Positions 8,533 through 19,720 of a DNA stretch of 64,000 bases are shown piece after piece (within the stretch, counting starts at the first letter, position 1; the number at the start of each line of letters is the position of its first letter). This stretch comes from Vesta saturnalis (lineage: Eukaryota > Arthropoda > Insecta > Coleoptera > Lampyridae), in assembly GCA_036346205.1 (NCBI GenBank), contig JARFJB010000762.1, positions 771,501-835,500 of the forward strand, written 5' to 3'. Below the pieces are notes generated by a model. The model was not told the DNA's origin and ran no database searches. It saw only the letters and a program-made list of their open reading frames with translations. The translations under genes and the position numbers were made by a program.

Positions 8533-10820
8533 ACCAGATATGCCCATACAATTTTGGCTTTATGTATGTCGCTTATATTTTAGGAAATCTTATTTTGGGT
8601 TATTAAAAGATAAGATCCATGATAAAAAAAAAATTATCTTTTCAAAGAATACTACATGTGGAACAGTGGGCATTGGCACTACTATTCACTATACTGCGAT
8701 TACTTTAAAAAAAAAAACTTAATTGTTGTATGGTATGATACTGCACAAAACATTTCACATGTAACCCTTTATTGCATTTTTGGCACCTTTTTTTGGCCCT
8801 CTCATGGCAAAAAGCGCATCTTGTCTGTTTTTCTTGAGGAATTACGAAGTGATCCATGCGATCGTATCTTATTTCAGTTCCATTTCTAGCAGATGAATGG
8901 CCCTTGCCGATGTTTGTTTTTTATTTTGGGTTAAAAAGGTTAATGCAATAGTTCTTCGAAATTCCAGTTGCTAGAGTTCTCCTCCTTGATGTCGGTTCAA
9001 CTGCCCAGTATTATGTACGCTCATGACGACACAGTGTGCAATAAGTGGAAAGGCCATTTATTTCCGCGAATAGAAGTTCTATATAAACTAACATTCTGGT
9101 CGCATTTGTCCACACCACCCACATTTCCATTGTATAGCTTGACAATGTGAGGCTGAGGTACCATTTAGAATATATTTTGCTATGATGTTTTTGACAACTT
9201 GACACAAAATTTTATACTTTACTGCATTAGAACATATAATTACAACATTCTTATCACGCCACTTCACCAGAATGAGTGACTGTTCTTCAACCCTTTTGTA
9301 ATCATAGAAGCCACGTTGCTCTTTTTTCATTAGTTTATAATCAATTAGAGGAGATCTTTGAACTCTATTTTCACGTAATGTCCCTGTAGCATTAACGTTT
9401 TTTTTCTGACAAGAGTTCAAATAAGGGCAATGTGAAGAAGAAGTTATCAAAAAAGACGTGGATCTGCTGATCTGACCATTTGTTCCTCAGTGAATCGGTA
9501 TGTTCTAAAACCACAGCTGATTATACTCTGTATTCTTGGTATTTGTTACTTATATTTGTTGAGGCACCTTGATACGGCTCAAACTAATTCACGTACCCCA
9601 AACGTGTTGCTCTAACCCAAAATGTGTAGCCATACCGTATTGGTTTCCCATGTATGGGCTACATCAACGCATTGTATCTCTTGGAATACACTCTTTTCTA
9701 AAAATTTTTCATTGAGATGTTGGAAGAGACGCCTGACTTTTGCAAATTTATCACATACATCTAAATTAGGTATTGTCAACCAGGTGTAAATGGAAACGAT
9801 GTATTGAAATTTATTTCTATAAATTGCTTCTGATACCAGGGAATTTTAACTATCTCTCTTGTACTCCCAATACATACGACGTCATGGTACTTGTACATAC
9901 CCACTGAGAAGGAGCACACCGAGAAAGCACTTTATTTCTGATATATCAATTTTAGAAGTACGATTTTTTTGTTCCACACATCGATTTGTTTCTTGTACAA
10001 TTAATTCTAGCAATACACTGTCAAAAAAATATGAAAAAAGTGGTAAGGGGCTTTCTAACGGTTTAGTACCTTCTTCGTTATTATGGGAGGTAACAGAATT
10101 TATAACTAAATCTGCTTTTACCCAGTTGTAATATTTTTTCCTTTTTACAGCATCCTTCGCTTTAGAGCTGTTCGTGTTAGTGCAATTAACCTTTCTTAAT
10201 TCAGACAAAGGAATTTCATCCTCGGAGGAAAAGTCATCTTCAATTGTGAAAAAATTCAGTTCTGCAAGGGCCTGGTAAATTATTGATGCTAATAACATCT
10301 TCATCAGTCACGTCTGCAGAACTATTCGTGGGTGGGGGATTGTGATGGAAGTTGTTTTTTTCACTCTTCTTTGTCTTCAAGAATAGCAAGAGCTTCGTGG
10401 AGAAAAAAGTTTCTAAAACAAATTACAATTTATAGATACCAAAGTGCCCAATGTACTATTTTTAGTACAATCAAAATCAAATCAAGAAGACTTGCTAAAT
10501 TTTTAAAATATAATCTTAAAAAATAGCAACATTTTCTTAATTATTTACCGTTCTCAAAATAAAAATTAATTCACAGAAAGTATGTGTAAATCACTTACCT
10601 TGCAAGTCTAATTCCATATTCTGCCATTTCCGAAAATTACATAAAGTTAAAAATTCACTACAAGGACACAAACAAATATGCCGCAATTTTTTGCATGTAA
10701 CAACCACTGTATATAATTACCAACTGACGTTCAACTGCTAACCCATTTTTCACGCACAAGTTTCAATAAGTTTGAACATGTTAGTGGTGTACTATTTATA
10801 GTACATTGGGTATATCTGGG
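8533..10820 (-). mobile_element. piggyBac element #1
   Basis: A 2288-bp element flanked by TTAA (8529-8532) and TTAT (10821-10824, one mutation from TTAA). Its ends are inverted copies: ACCAGATATGCCCATACAA on the left and, on the minus strand at the right, CCCAGATATACCCAATGTAC. A second subterminal inverted pair contains CCCAATGTACTA (about 10447 and 10810). It sits inside Copia gag, whose frame resumes on both sides. It encodes a piggyBac transposase on the minus strand. Confidence 0.85.
8716..10410 (-). pseudogene. piggyBac #1 transposase (broken)
   Basis: The N-terminal region runs 10304-9882 without a stop and includes an acidic FFTIEDDFSSEDEIPLSEL stretch, KYYNWVKADL, EGTKPLESPLPLFSYFFD and the start of the transposase domain (ISEIKCFLGVLLLSGY). 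The middle, 9880-9450, is frameshifted. 9450-9088 carries NATGTLRENR, KKEQRGFYDYK and VKWRDKNVVIICSNAV, a signature piggyBac block. A C-terminal cysteine-rich domain, RCAFCHERAKK, follows at about 8830-8740. The usual length is near 570 residues and most of it is traceable. Several frameshifts and stops make it a pseudogene. Confidence 0.85.
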
Positions 10821-10824
10821 TTAT

Positions 10825-10910
10825 AATCTTTTAGAAGAATCATCTTTCATCAGCTGGGTCGGTTGAAAGTGGATTCACTTCAGGAGTACTTAGCTGAGCA
10901 CACTAGCACA
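10825..10910 (-). pseudogene. Copia gag fragment between two piggyBac insertions
   Basis: 86 bp of Copia left between piggyBac #1 and #2. The minus strand reads CAQLSTPEVNPLSTDPADER followed by stops. The reading frame continues from the N-terminal gag piece (FALHDSH) once piggyBac #2 and one TTAG target copy are skipped. That is the main reason for calling it gag. Confidence 0.65.
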
Positions 10911-11092
10911 CTAAATTTTGACCTCTGGACCAGAAAGGTAATTTTGAAATGTATTCTTTATATATTGTACACTTAATTGAGAAAGAAACATAAAAAACAC
11001 ATTTTAGGTAAATATTCATTTTAATTAAATAAAAATCAAATTGATTCTAATACATTTAGAATTCGGTACAGTTTTACATGCTGTATTACGCT

Positions 11093-13395
11093 CTACAGTT
11101 CAAACAAGTTGGTCTTTGTTACACTTCCACATTTTCCACAAACATATTTCTTACACATTGAACAAACGTCAGCAGTTTTATGTTTGTCACATTTTTTAAT
11201 TTGGCACTGATGAGGTTCTTTAGGTTTCGTTGTATCAGATGTGCTGGTACTTGCACCAGAATCTTGTTTCGAATCGAAATCCTCTTTTCTTAGTTCCCTA
11301 GCTAGAGTGAAAATAAAGTCTCTTCTTTTCATTTTACTGCCTACCACATCCTTATAAACTATCAAGATGGTGATTGTGGCAAGATTTAAAACATATGAAC
11401 TGGCCATCTACGTGAACCAGCTTTCGTAGAACATTTTCTAGCCATTTGGTCCAACACATCTACCCCAAACTTTGTTTCATTGTACACACTCTCAAGTTTC
11501 TTCTTTTTGCCATCATCTATAGCCACAGTGGGGTGTATCGTACTTAGCAATATGACATTTTTATTATTTAGGTTTCGTTGTATCAGATGTGCTGGTACTT
11601 TCACCAGAATCTTGTTTCGGATCGAAATACTCTTTTTTTCCTCAGCTAGAGTGAAAATAAAGTCTCGTCTTTATTCTACTGCCTACGACTTCCTTATAAA
11701 CTATCCAAGCGTTGATTGTGGCAAGCTTTAAAACATATGTACTGGCTATCCACGTGAACCAGTTTTCGTAGAATATTTTCTAGCCATTTGGTTCAACACA
11801 TCTACACCAAACTTTGTTTCATTGTAATACAACATTGTCTCAGGTTTCTTTTTTTTGCCATCATCCATAGCCACAGTGAGATGTAGCATACTTAGCAATA
11901 TGCCATTTTTATTATTTAGGTTTCGTTGTATCAGATGTGCTGGTACTTTCACCAGAATCTTGTTTCGAATCGAAATACTCTTTTTTTCCTCAGCTAGAAT
12001 AAAAATAAAGTCTCGTCTTTTTTATTCTACTGCCTACGACTTCCTTATAAACTATCCAGGCGTTGATTGTGGCAAGATCTCAAACATATGTACTGGCCAT
12101 CCACGTGAACCGGTTTTCCAACACATCTACCCCAAACGTTGTTTCATTGTAATACAACAATGTCTCAGGTTTCTTCTTTTTGCCATCATCTATAGCCACA
12201 GTTGGATGTAGCGTACTTAGCAATATGACATTTTTATTAAGTTTACCCTGATAAATTGACAAGGAGTTTTTAACATTTTTCATTACTGTGGTAGAATATA
12301 AACTCTTCTCTTTTATTCTTGATACAAATTGGTAATTCCCTTATTGCTGGGTTCATTATCCCTACTATTGTTGTGTTATTTATTGCCAGCATTGTTGCTA
12401 ACTTTTGGCTTTTGGTTTTTTAAAACAACATATTCTGGAAGGGGTTGGTTGTTAGGACGCATATCATCTTTTCCTAAATAAGGAAAGCCATTCAGAAGAT
12501 ATTTAGAATTCGTATCAACAACTAGCCAAAATTTTACACCAAATTTATCACGCTTATTCGCCATATATTGTGTAAATGTGCATCTAGCTTTAGTAGGAAA
12601 CAGTTGTTCGTCTACTATAATGTTTGCTCCTGGAACATAGCAAGCTTTACAGTTACTAATAAATTTATCCTGTATTTCGGACGCCAAAGCAAACTTATCA
12701 CTAACTAGACGTTCTTTTAGTGTTGATCGAATATCAAATCGTAAACATCTCATGATTTCACGAAATCGGTTGCGTGACGTGGTCTCACGAAAAAATTGCG
12801 GCCCCCAAGTAGCAGACCATGATCTGTCAAGCTGTAATGTTCTTGCGTCGTAAGCACCACGAGCTAGCAATATTGCAAGAAAAGCGTCAAGTTCTTGAAG
12901 AGACAATGACCAGCTTGACTAGTTGTCGTTTAGCTTCAATTTCAGTACATTTCTGAATGTGTTTTACCGTTGTGTTATCTATAAACAATCGAAATGCAAA
13001 CATTTCTTTTTGCATAAGGAGGTGATCCAGGAGTATTTCGCATAACATTTCTTTGAACTATACGGCTTACATAAGATCCATTTGATTCCATAACTTCCCA
13101 TTTATCATTAAATTTGGATGCTTGTTTACTCCCCACAGGTAAATGCATGTAATTTTTTCGTTTCGGATGGTGTTCAATGTCAGCACTAATTTCATTAGAT
13201 GTTCAAGGATCAGAAGTGCATTATTTACGCAGATTCTTCACTTTGTTCACAACTTTTGTCATTAACAGGAACAAGCTTCATCACTTTCGCCATCTTTGGA
13301 GTGGTTATTTGCTTTTTCGGATTCGCATTCAGATAAGTTTTCCAGCTCCGTAAGACAATCTAAAGTCTATTGTGTAAAATCGCGAGACGACCACA
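11093..13395 (-). pseudogene. piggyBac #2 transposase with triplicated C-terminal segment
   Basis: Minus strand. An acidic N-terminus (SECESEKANNHSKDGESDE near 13330-13270) is frameshifted. 12906-12376 is open for 176 codons and holds the catalytic core start: FLAILLARGAYDARTLQLD, SRNRFREIMRCLRFD, PGANIIVDEQLFPTKARC (catalytic Asp in VDE) and KFGVKFWLVVD (second Asp). The block NKNVILLSTLHPTVAIDDG-GVDVLDQMARK then occurs three times (12280-12100, 11952-11746, 11604-11386) because of a tandem duplication. The C-terminal cysteine domain (CSMCKKYVCGKCG) ends at 11093. Non-functional as it stands. Confidence 0.85.
11222..12240. repeat. three tandem copies of a ~350-bp transposase segment
   Basis: Copies start at about 11222, 11570 and 11919, each with AGGTTTCGTTGTATCAGATG, and run to ATGACATTTTTATTA-like text. 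Periods are about 348-350 bp. Copy 3 lacks about 30 bp (the segment between CCGGTTTTC and CAACACATC). Junctions share a TTAGG-like microhomology. Copies 1 and 2 carry the same in-frame IHPTVAIDDG-type text, with scattered substitutions between copies. Confidence 0.9.
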
Positions 13396-13917
13396 TTTTT
13401 TTTACTACGAAATTAACCCCGTAATAAGTACAGAAGTATCTCACAAGAACATTCACTTGCAACTAATTTGAAATCTCAAAGTACTTGAATATATAGATCT
13501 CTTAGCAACAAGTTATAACTTGCATTTTTCATATCTCGGGCGCGTATGTAAAAATAGCGAAGATTATTCATAATTTCGGACACGACTAAACAAGTTCTGA
13601 CTTGCAGTAAACTCCTAAAAATTACCACAATAATAGTAAAATACATTGTTTTATCTTAACGTTGTAATTATTTTTGTTATACAACCTCGAAACTGATTAT
13701 GAATATATAAACGGTCAAAATGACGGTTCCGGCAGTTACAAATACTACAAAAAAACTCTAAAACGGCCTAATTTTCTTAATATATTTTTTTATATTCTAA
13801 AAGTACATAAAAATCTAGAAAAAGTCATAATACCTCACCACCGTAACTACAAACACAACGGAGAAAGAACATTTTAAAGAAGGCACGCGGTCAAATTGAC
13901 CGCCGCGGCAGTTCTAG

Positions 13918-14038
13918 TGAGAGTCGTGCAAAGCAAAGTCCAACAAGTCAATACTCTCTGAACGAGTTTCCACGCGAAAATTTCAATCATCAATTATTAC
14001 CGTCGAATAATGGAATCATACTTTTCGTTATGAGACAT
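13918..14038 (-). pseudogene. Copia gag N-terminus
   Basis: Starts at ATG 14038 (MSHNEKYD), about 140 bp after the primer-binding site. It continues in neighbouring frames with LFDGNN and NFRVETRSESIDLLDFALHD, the usual W-x-x-R opening of Copia gag. Two adjacent stops and a frameshift break it, and piggyBac #2 truncates it at a CTAG target. Confidence 0.7.
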
Positions 14039-14164
14039 TTTTATAAGTAAAGAATTACCAATAAGATCAAATGCACGCTATAACCTCAAAGAGTGAACTC
14101 ACGAAAAGATGACACAAAGTCAACAAACGTGAAACACAAAACTCACGAGAAGTTATTTAAAGCA

Positions 14165-14180
14165 CTCTAGGTGCATAACC
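14165..14180 (-). other. Copia primer-binding site
   Basis: Directly after the 5' LTR, the minus strand reads GGTTATGCACCTAGAG. It resembles the GGTTATGGGCCC-type site that copia elements use to bind an internal initiator tRNA-Met fragment, with two or more substitutions. Confidence 0.55.
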
Positions 14181-14350
14181 TGAGAAAGGGCGTTAATTAC
14201 TAATATAACACGTTCAAATAAAACCGTATATTAATTGAAGGCCCCAAAAATAAACAGAGAATGATTTTGACTAGCAAGCACAAAAACATAGTACAGAAAC
14301 AATATAGCAGGAGCGCTAGCGTCGCTTTGTAAAATTGTCAAACTTCAACA
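14181..14350 (-). repeat. Copia 5' LTR
   Basis: 170 bp. The minus strand starts TGTTGAAG and ends CCCTTTCTCA. It aligns with 3694-3864 with scattered substitutions and small indels, so the two LTRs have clearly diverged and the insertion is not recent. Confidence 0.85.
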
Positions 14351-15416
14351 TGTAATTAATTGACTGTGAAATGTAATGTGGGTGACTAGGTAAACGGATG
14401 TAAAAATTTTTACATATTATTATATGATCAATTAAGAAAATCACTCGTATTTAAAAAAAAAGCTCATCCGTATTACAGTTTCCTCAACAACTTAACCTAA
14501 AAAAGTGACATTTACTAAAACTGAAAGTACAATTCACCTTTTATAATATGTTATATAACATGTAGATTCTATCTATTACTATATCAAATTTAATCATTAA
14601 TAAGCAACGTTTTCTTTTTTTACGTCAAAAGGGGGGTTACAGCTAAACAGAATTATCAGAATAAGGAAATAAGTTCTACACATAATTATTCACAAAACAA
14701 AAGCTATTTTAATTAAATAATTGGCTGTTCGCAACTATTGTTATATTATTAAATGCATTCACTTAATAAGCCTTTCCGCATTTTCTATAAAGATTGTATC
14801 TAAATTATAGAAACATTTTTATTTTTGTTCGAAATGATTAAGATGTATCTGCATCATCTCAGTTATATTAAGAGAGCAGAAAAGAAGATAAGGTCAAGGA
14901 AATAGAGTTATTATGTAAATGCAAATATATTTGTAATATTGGGAATTTTAAAGATTTGATTCGTGGTTTAGAAAACCTTGATTTTATTTGTTGCATTGTT
15001 TATTCTTTCAGCCATAAGTAACCTTGATGCAGGTTGTTAAAATTTAATTATACTATGTATTTCGTAACTTCCTGCATTATTGTAACAATTAAATTAAAAC
15101 TTTATCAAATGGTAACGATAAAAAGTAACAATTGTCTTGAAGTCTATTTCATTTCGCAACATTAGTAAACTTGGAAATACCAATATATTAAATGTTATAA
15201 AATAAAAATACTTCACTAAACTGTTGCACTTAAGCAACAATAATTAATAATAAACTAACTTTGTTACCAAAGTTAATTTATTATTAATTTTTTTTTACTA
15301 ATGCAACTACGATTTTAAAACTAGAGGTAAAGGAAATATTGGTTACCAACTGTATATATTTTTGAAAAACTAAATATTTTGTTTTACTCTCTAATGTCAA
15401 TAGACTCGGTTAGTGG
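14351..15416. other. AT-rich, no gene recognised
   Basis: About 1 kb of very AT-rich sequence without recognisable coding, apart from a 22-bp-arm hairpin at 15242-15289 (separate entry). Confidence 0.5.
15242..15289. repeat. 48-bp hairpin, 22-bp arms, TTAC loop
   Basis: Arms AATTAATAATAAACTAACTTTG (15242-15263, one mismatch) and its complement at 15268-15289 surround a 4-base loop. It may be a small fold-back insertion. Confidence 0.75.
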
Positions 15417-15608
15417 TGACGTCAAAATGTGTGGGAAATTTGAAATTCTGGACGGTTGAATTTTGTTGTTTAGAACTTGACCCTTATGTACACTTTACTT
15501 ATGGTTTAATATTTTAACACTTAATTAACGTCACAATTTAATGCAATGTAAAAGAGAAGTACGACCTCTTACCTATCGATTCATCACCGCTAACCTTTTA
15601 ATTTTTAG
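15417..15608 (+). repeat. left copy of the promoter-plus-exon unit, part 1
   Basis: Matches the reverse complement of 21400-21607: GTCAAAATGT, then GAAATTTGAAA, CTGGAC, TTGACCCTTATGTA, TTTAATATTTTAAC, an ATG context (AATTTAATG), AAAAGAGAAG and CTAACCTTTTAATTTTTA. At 15608 the homology is interrupted exactly at the piggyBac #3 target and resumes at 20191. The exon-like reading frame (MQCKREVRPLTY-) is intact up to the break but differs in sequence from the right copy. Confidence 0.75.
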
Positions 15609-15837
15609 CCCTCCTATTGTGTTAATATTTTGGTTTCACTTATTGTGTTCGGGTCATTATTACCCGGGAGCCTATAGTTGTCGTTTTATTGTCGTTAAAT
15701 TGATATAACAGTAAATAATAATAAGAAATAAGATGCAGTATTTATTATTTATTACATTTTATTGCGTTATTTTATTTTAATTACATATTATAAACGTTAT
15801 GTAAAAAATATCTGAAAAACGTAGTAGTTAAGGTATA

Positions 15838-18243
15838 CAGGGTGTTCCAGTTTTTTGTAGCAGGACTTTAATAGTCGATAGAGATTTCAAAATTAAGACA
15901 AAAGGTTCATATAAACATAGGTTGCCAAACGCTTAGTTTTGGAGATACAGGGTTTCAAAGTTTTAATTTTTTTTCAGCCCTTTTAATTTATCTTCAAAAC
16001 TATTTAAAATAATAAATCCAAATTTAGTACACATATTACACTCCTTAAACTCAATATTAAGAGTAGTTTAATGTTTATCAATATCTACAGGGTAGTACAT
16101 TTTCTGGGGTGGTACACCCTTTATCCCCCGAACTTTTTCATGCGAGGAACTTTTTTGTCTTCTGCTTTTTTTTCGAAAAATGCATAGTTTTTGAGATAAA
16201 TTAGCTGTAATCCATGAACAGCTTCCAAATGGTAAGTAAAGAACATTGATGCTCCCGCAAAAAATAGTGTGCCATGAAAAGAACAATAAAAAAGGAATCA
16301 AATTATGTCAAATCTCACATTATATTTTACTTGTGCATAAGAAAGAATGTAATTTATTTACATATTTTATTGTGTTAATTTCTATTGCAAAAGTGATCGT
16401 TTAAAATGCCATTTTTGTTTTCTAATCAAGAAATAGCGGATATCCATTTTATTTATGGCTTTGTAAATGGAAGTTCAGCAGCAGCAGCCCGTGAATATAG
16501 GCGAAGATTTCCTTTTAGAAGAGCTCCGCATCCTTCAGTATTTGTAAGAGTTCACCAACAAATTATAAGTCAGGGGTTAAATAATCTACATGGTCGTCAA
16601 AATAATAATCATAGCCTCAAAGAAATATTGCACGACGAATTTTGCGTGAATTCGACAGAGATCCCACAACTAGCACTAGAAGAGTATTCGTTGCTTTAGG
16701 TGGAGTCTCAAATACTACTATTCACCGAACATTAAGACGGGATCACCGATATCCTTACCATCTACAAGCTGTTCAAGGACTGCAACCAGGGGATGCAGAA
16801 CGTAGAGTTGCGTATTGTCGATGGATTCTTGCTGAAAATAATAACAATCCAGGTTTTTTAAATAATGTTTTATGAACCGATGAATCCTGCTTCACTCGCC
16901 GTGGTGCGGTAAATTTTCACAACCAGCACGTTTCGGCACATGAAAATCCACATGTAGTTCGCCCGAGACATTTCCAACAAGAATTTAGTGTGAACATCTG
17001 GATAGGTATTAACAATAATCACCTTTTTGGACCCTACTTTCTACCGCCTCGGATGAATGCTGCGGCCTTCTTGCAATTCTTAGAGAATGAACATGGGAAT
17101 ATGTGGGAACATATTCCCTTAAATTTACGAAGAACGGCTTGGTTCCGCTTGATGGTTGTCCAGCTGATTATAGCAGAATCGTTAGAAACTGGCTGGACAA
17201 CCATTATCCAGGAAGATGGGTCGGTCGTGCAGGCCCAGTTCCCTGGCCGCCAAAGTCTCCAGACCTAAATCTCTTAATTTTTTTTGTGTGGGGGTATTTA
17301 AAAGAAATGGTGTATGCAACTCCTGTGACAACAAGAGATGAACTCATTAATAGGATTAGGGATACGTGTAATGAAATAAGACAATTTTTAGTTAATATTC
17401 CACGTGCAATCGGTGTGAATTATGTATTCAACAAAATCGTTCACATTTTGAACAGTTTCTTTAAATTTATTTATTATTACGAAAGCGTTTTTGTTTTGTT
17501 GTTATAGGTTAAGTTTATTTGTTTAATTTATTTATTTCGTTCGTTTCGTTCTTGTTAAAATCTTAAATAGAAATTCTTTCCAATTTTTTCCAATAAATAC
17601 GTATTTTTTTAATATTTATTTTGTTGTTTTACTTTTATTTTCCTTTATTTAATTCAACTGAAAAGATAGGAAAAAATCAGTGGAGTACTACTTTTTATTA
17701 AGAGACAAAAAGACGTGAGAATTGACATAATTTGATTCTTTTTTTTTATTGTTCTTTTCATGGCACACTATTTTTTGCGGGAGCATCAGGCGGTCTTTAC
17801 TTACCATTTGGAAGCTGTTCATGGATTACAGCTAATTTATCTAAAACACCATGCATTTTTCTAAAAAAAAAAACAGAAGACAAAAACGTTCCTAAATCAA
17901 ATCGGCAATCTAAATTTTTGGTTTTTAAGGCGTCGTATGAAAAAGTTTGGGGGGGGATAAAGGGTGTACCACCCCAGCAAATGTACTACCCTGTAGATAT
18001 GGATAAACGTTAAACTACTCTTAATATTGAGTTTAAGAAGTGTAATATGTGTACTAAATTGGATTTATTATTTCAAAATAGTTTTGAAGATAAATTAAAA
18101 GAGCCGAAAAAAAATTTAAACTTTGAAACCCTGTACCTCCAAAACTAAGCGTATGGCAACCTATGTTTATATGAACTTTTTGTCTTTATTTTCAAAGCTC
18201 TATCGACTATTAAAGTCCTGCTACAAAAAACTGGAACACCCTG
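15838..18243 (+). mobile_element. DD41D mariner (IS630-Tc1-mariner) with ~480-bp inverted repeats
   Basis: Starts CAGGGTGTTCCAG and ends CTGGAACACCCTG between TA dinucleotides (15836-15837, 18244-18245). The outer ~480 bp on each side are inverted copies, including an inner phrase GGTGGTACACCCTTTATCCC and a segment TGTGCCATGAAAAGAACAAT. The unique middle encodes a transposase on the plus strand. The element interrupts the 3' end of the piggyBac #3 coding region. Confidence 0.9.
16406..17480 (+). pseudogene. DD41D mariner transposase (frameshifted)
   Basis: N-terminus MPFLFSNQEIADIHFIYGFV (helix-turn-helix), GSSAAAAREYRRRFP, then a frameshift to STRRVFVALGGVSNTTIHR and LHPYHLQAVQGL-like text. 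A TGA follows LNNVL and immediately precedes catalytic block 1 (TDESCFTRRG, about 16876). NIWIGINNNHLFGPYF follows, then a second frameshift. Block 2 is LDGCPADYS, and block 3 is PKSPDLNLLIFFVWGYLK. Counting from Asp 2 gives 41 residues to the position of the third Asp, but that position is Ile here, so the active site is destroyed. Similar proteins in insects belong to the rosa/Visitor-type DD41D group (from memory). Confidence 0.85.
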
Positions 18244-18247
18244 TATA

Positions 18248-19720
18248 CATTGATTTGTTACAGTCTTGACAGTAGTAATGTACATGGGCTTTACATAGGT
18301 ATTTTGAACAATTACAACATACCATATTAGTTTTATTGAAGAGGTACAAAAATTTCCTCTTTTACGCTTGGTTGTGGTTGATTTTTCCCTTACTTCGGCA
18401 TTACTGGTTGAAGAACGTGACTTTATAACTATTTTAGCTGCAGAAATACTTCGAGGGAAACGTTTTCTTTCTTCTAATAATGATCAAATAATTACCCAGT
18501 TCTTCAAGAAATAGTAGCCGTTTTGTAAGTTTTCGTGCATTTCAAGTTGGATTTACTTCGCACCACAGAACATAAGCGTTGTAAGCTGAAACGTCCATAA
18601 TATTGTAAAAGATAGTCATTGGCCTTCTTTTAGTTTGCCGTCTGCATGTGTATGTTATTATAATTTATCTAACGTGTCTACAGCACCTTTAGTTTTGTTG
18701 TAATCTAAAATTATAAACGGCTTTTTATAATCTTGGTTACACACTTCGTTATCATGGTGCTCTTGAGTGTAACATTTTTATTCCGTTTAGGAATATAGGA
18801 AACTATCGCCGTGTCCTTGGAAAGTAAAATTTTGAAGAAAAAACTTTTTTCCTGTTGCGGCTGGCAATTCAGGCTTATCTTTGCGAATAGTGCCAAGCAT
18901 GGTTATTTTTGTTTTCAATAGAATCTTCCCCAGATTATACGAGGTAAAAAAATGATCACACGTTACGTTGTGACCTTTTAAACCATAAGTAAGATCTAGC
19001 ACAACTCTTTTAACTTAACCTCTGTCTGGAGGTTCACCTTCTTTTTTCTCCGAGATAAACTTGCATGCTATATGCATAAGCAGTTACAGTATCGCATAAA
19101 GTCCAAATCTTCACTCCGCATTTAGCAGGTACCTCTAAAAGGTACCAGTTGCTCATCTACAGTTACATGTTCGCGAACATTATAAAGCTTAGGTAGAATT
19201 GCAACCCATTCATCCCACAAGTCCCGTATGGGAGTTAATTTAGCAACCACAGACTGGCTGTTGACTCTCCATGAGATTTATATACTCCAGCTAGAAACAC
19301 TAGTCCAAAATATGCTTCTAGTTCAACTAATGTTAGTTGTTGAAACGTGTCGCCACAAAGTCTTTTTTGACATTTTCAAAGTACGCGGATTTTATATCAA
19401 TTATTCGCGACGTAGTATACCTTGTTCGCCCAGGAATCAACGAAATAATATGCTGCTGATAACTTTCCCGATTGATGTGTCTTTTCATTCCATACTATAT
19501 TGCCAACTTTTGAAGTTACGTGATTATCCGTATCAGCATCATCTGAAATCGTAGCTTCCACTACATCATCCGATTCGCTATTATGTATCTCGGTTTCGGA
19601 CAAATGGTCTTCTTCTTCAAAAGCATTAGAATGACTATCAGAAACACAAAAGTTTCTCTAGTTCACTATCCGTAAGCACTCTCTCACTACACTTTCAATA
19701 ATAAATTTCAATTGTTAGGT
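18248..19720 (-). pseudogene. piggyBac #3 transposase (heavily mutated)
   Basis: Minus strand. An acidic N-terminus at 19603-19397 (SETEIHNSESDDVVEATISD) is followed, in shifted frames, by LEAYFGLVFLAGVYKS near 19330-19280. DLTYGLKGHNVTCDHFFTSY at 19002-18940 has the catalytic Asp context CDHFFTSY. Then come LGTIRKDKPELP and a basic, cysteine-containing tail near 18390-18290. Many stops and shifts. The DD41D element removes the last few codons. It is clearly a third piggyBac family, distinct from #1 and #2. Confidence 0.8.

Larger units (their letters stand above)
10915..13913 (-). mobile_element. piggyBac element #2
   Basis: A 2999-bp element flanked by CTAA (10911-10914) and CTAG (13914-13917), each one base from TTAA. 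The right end contains CGGTCAAATTGACCG (13888-13903) and a related palindromic copy CGGTCAAAATGACGG (about 13712). The left end has only TTTTGACCTCTGG, so the inverted repeats are poorly conserved. It encodes a transposase different from #1 and #3. A threefold internal tandem duplication inflates its length. Confidence 0.75.
3694..14350 (-). mobile_element. Copia (Ty1/Copia) LTR retrotransposon, nested and defective
   Basis: Two LTRs of 170-171 bp bound a minus-strand gag-pol. Gag, zinc knuckle, protease, integrase, the start of reverse transcriptase and RNase H appear in Copia order. Three later insertions split it: a Crypton in the protease-integrase linker, and piggyBac #1 and #2 in gag. 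Without them it would be roughly 3.6 kb. That is shorter than a full Copia (about 5 kb), because the core of reverse transcriptase is missing. Skipping piggyBac #2 keeps the gag frame open across the junction apart from point stops. No flanking target duplication was recognised. Confidence 0.9.

Noticed and set aside
11480..12211. Plus-strand frames of 83 and 118 codons
   Set aside because: Antisense shadows of the triplicated piggyBac segment. The minus strand carries the known protein motifs.
17732..18013. 93-codon plus-strand frame
   Set aside because: It lies in the inverted repeat of the DD41D element and has a mirror image in the other arm (16301-16068). It is repeat sequence, not a gene.
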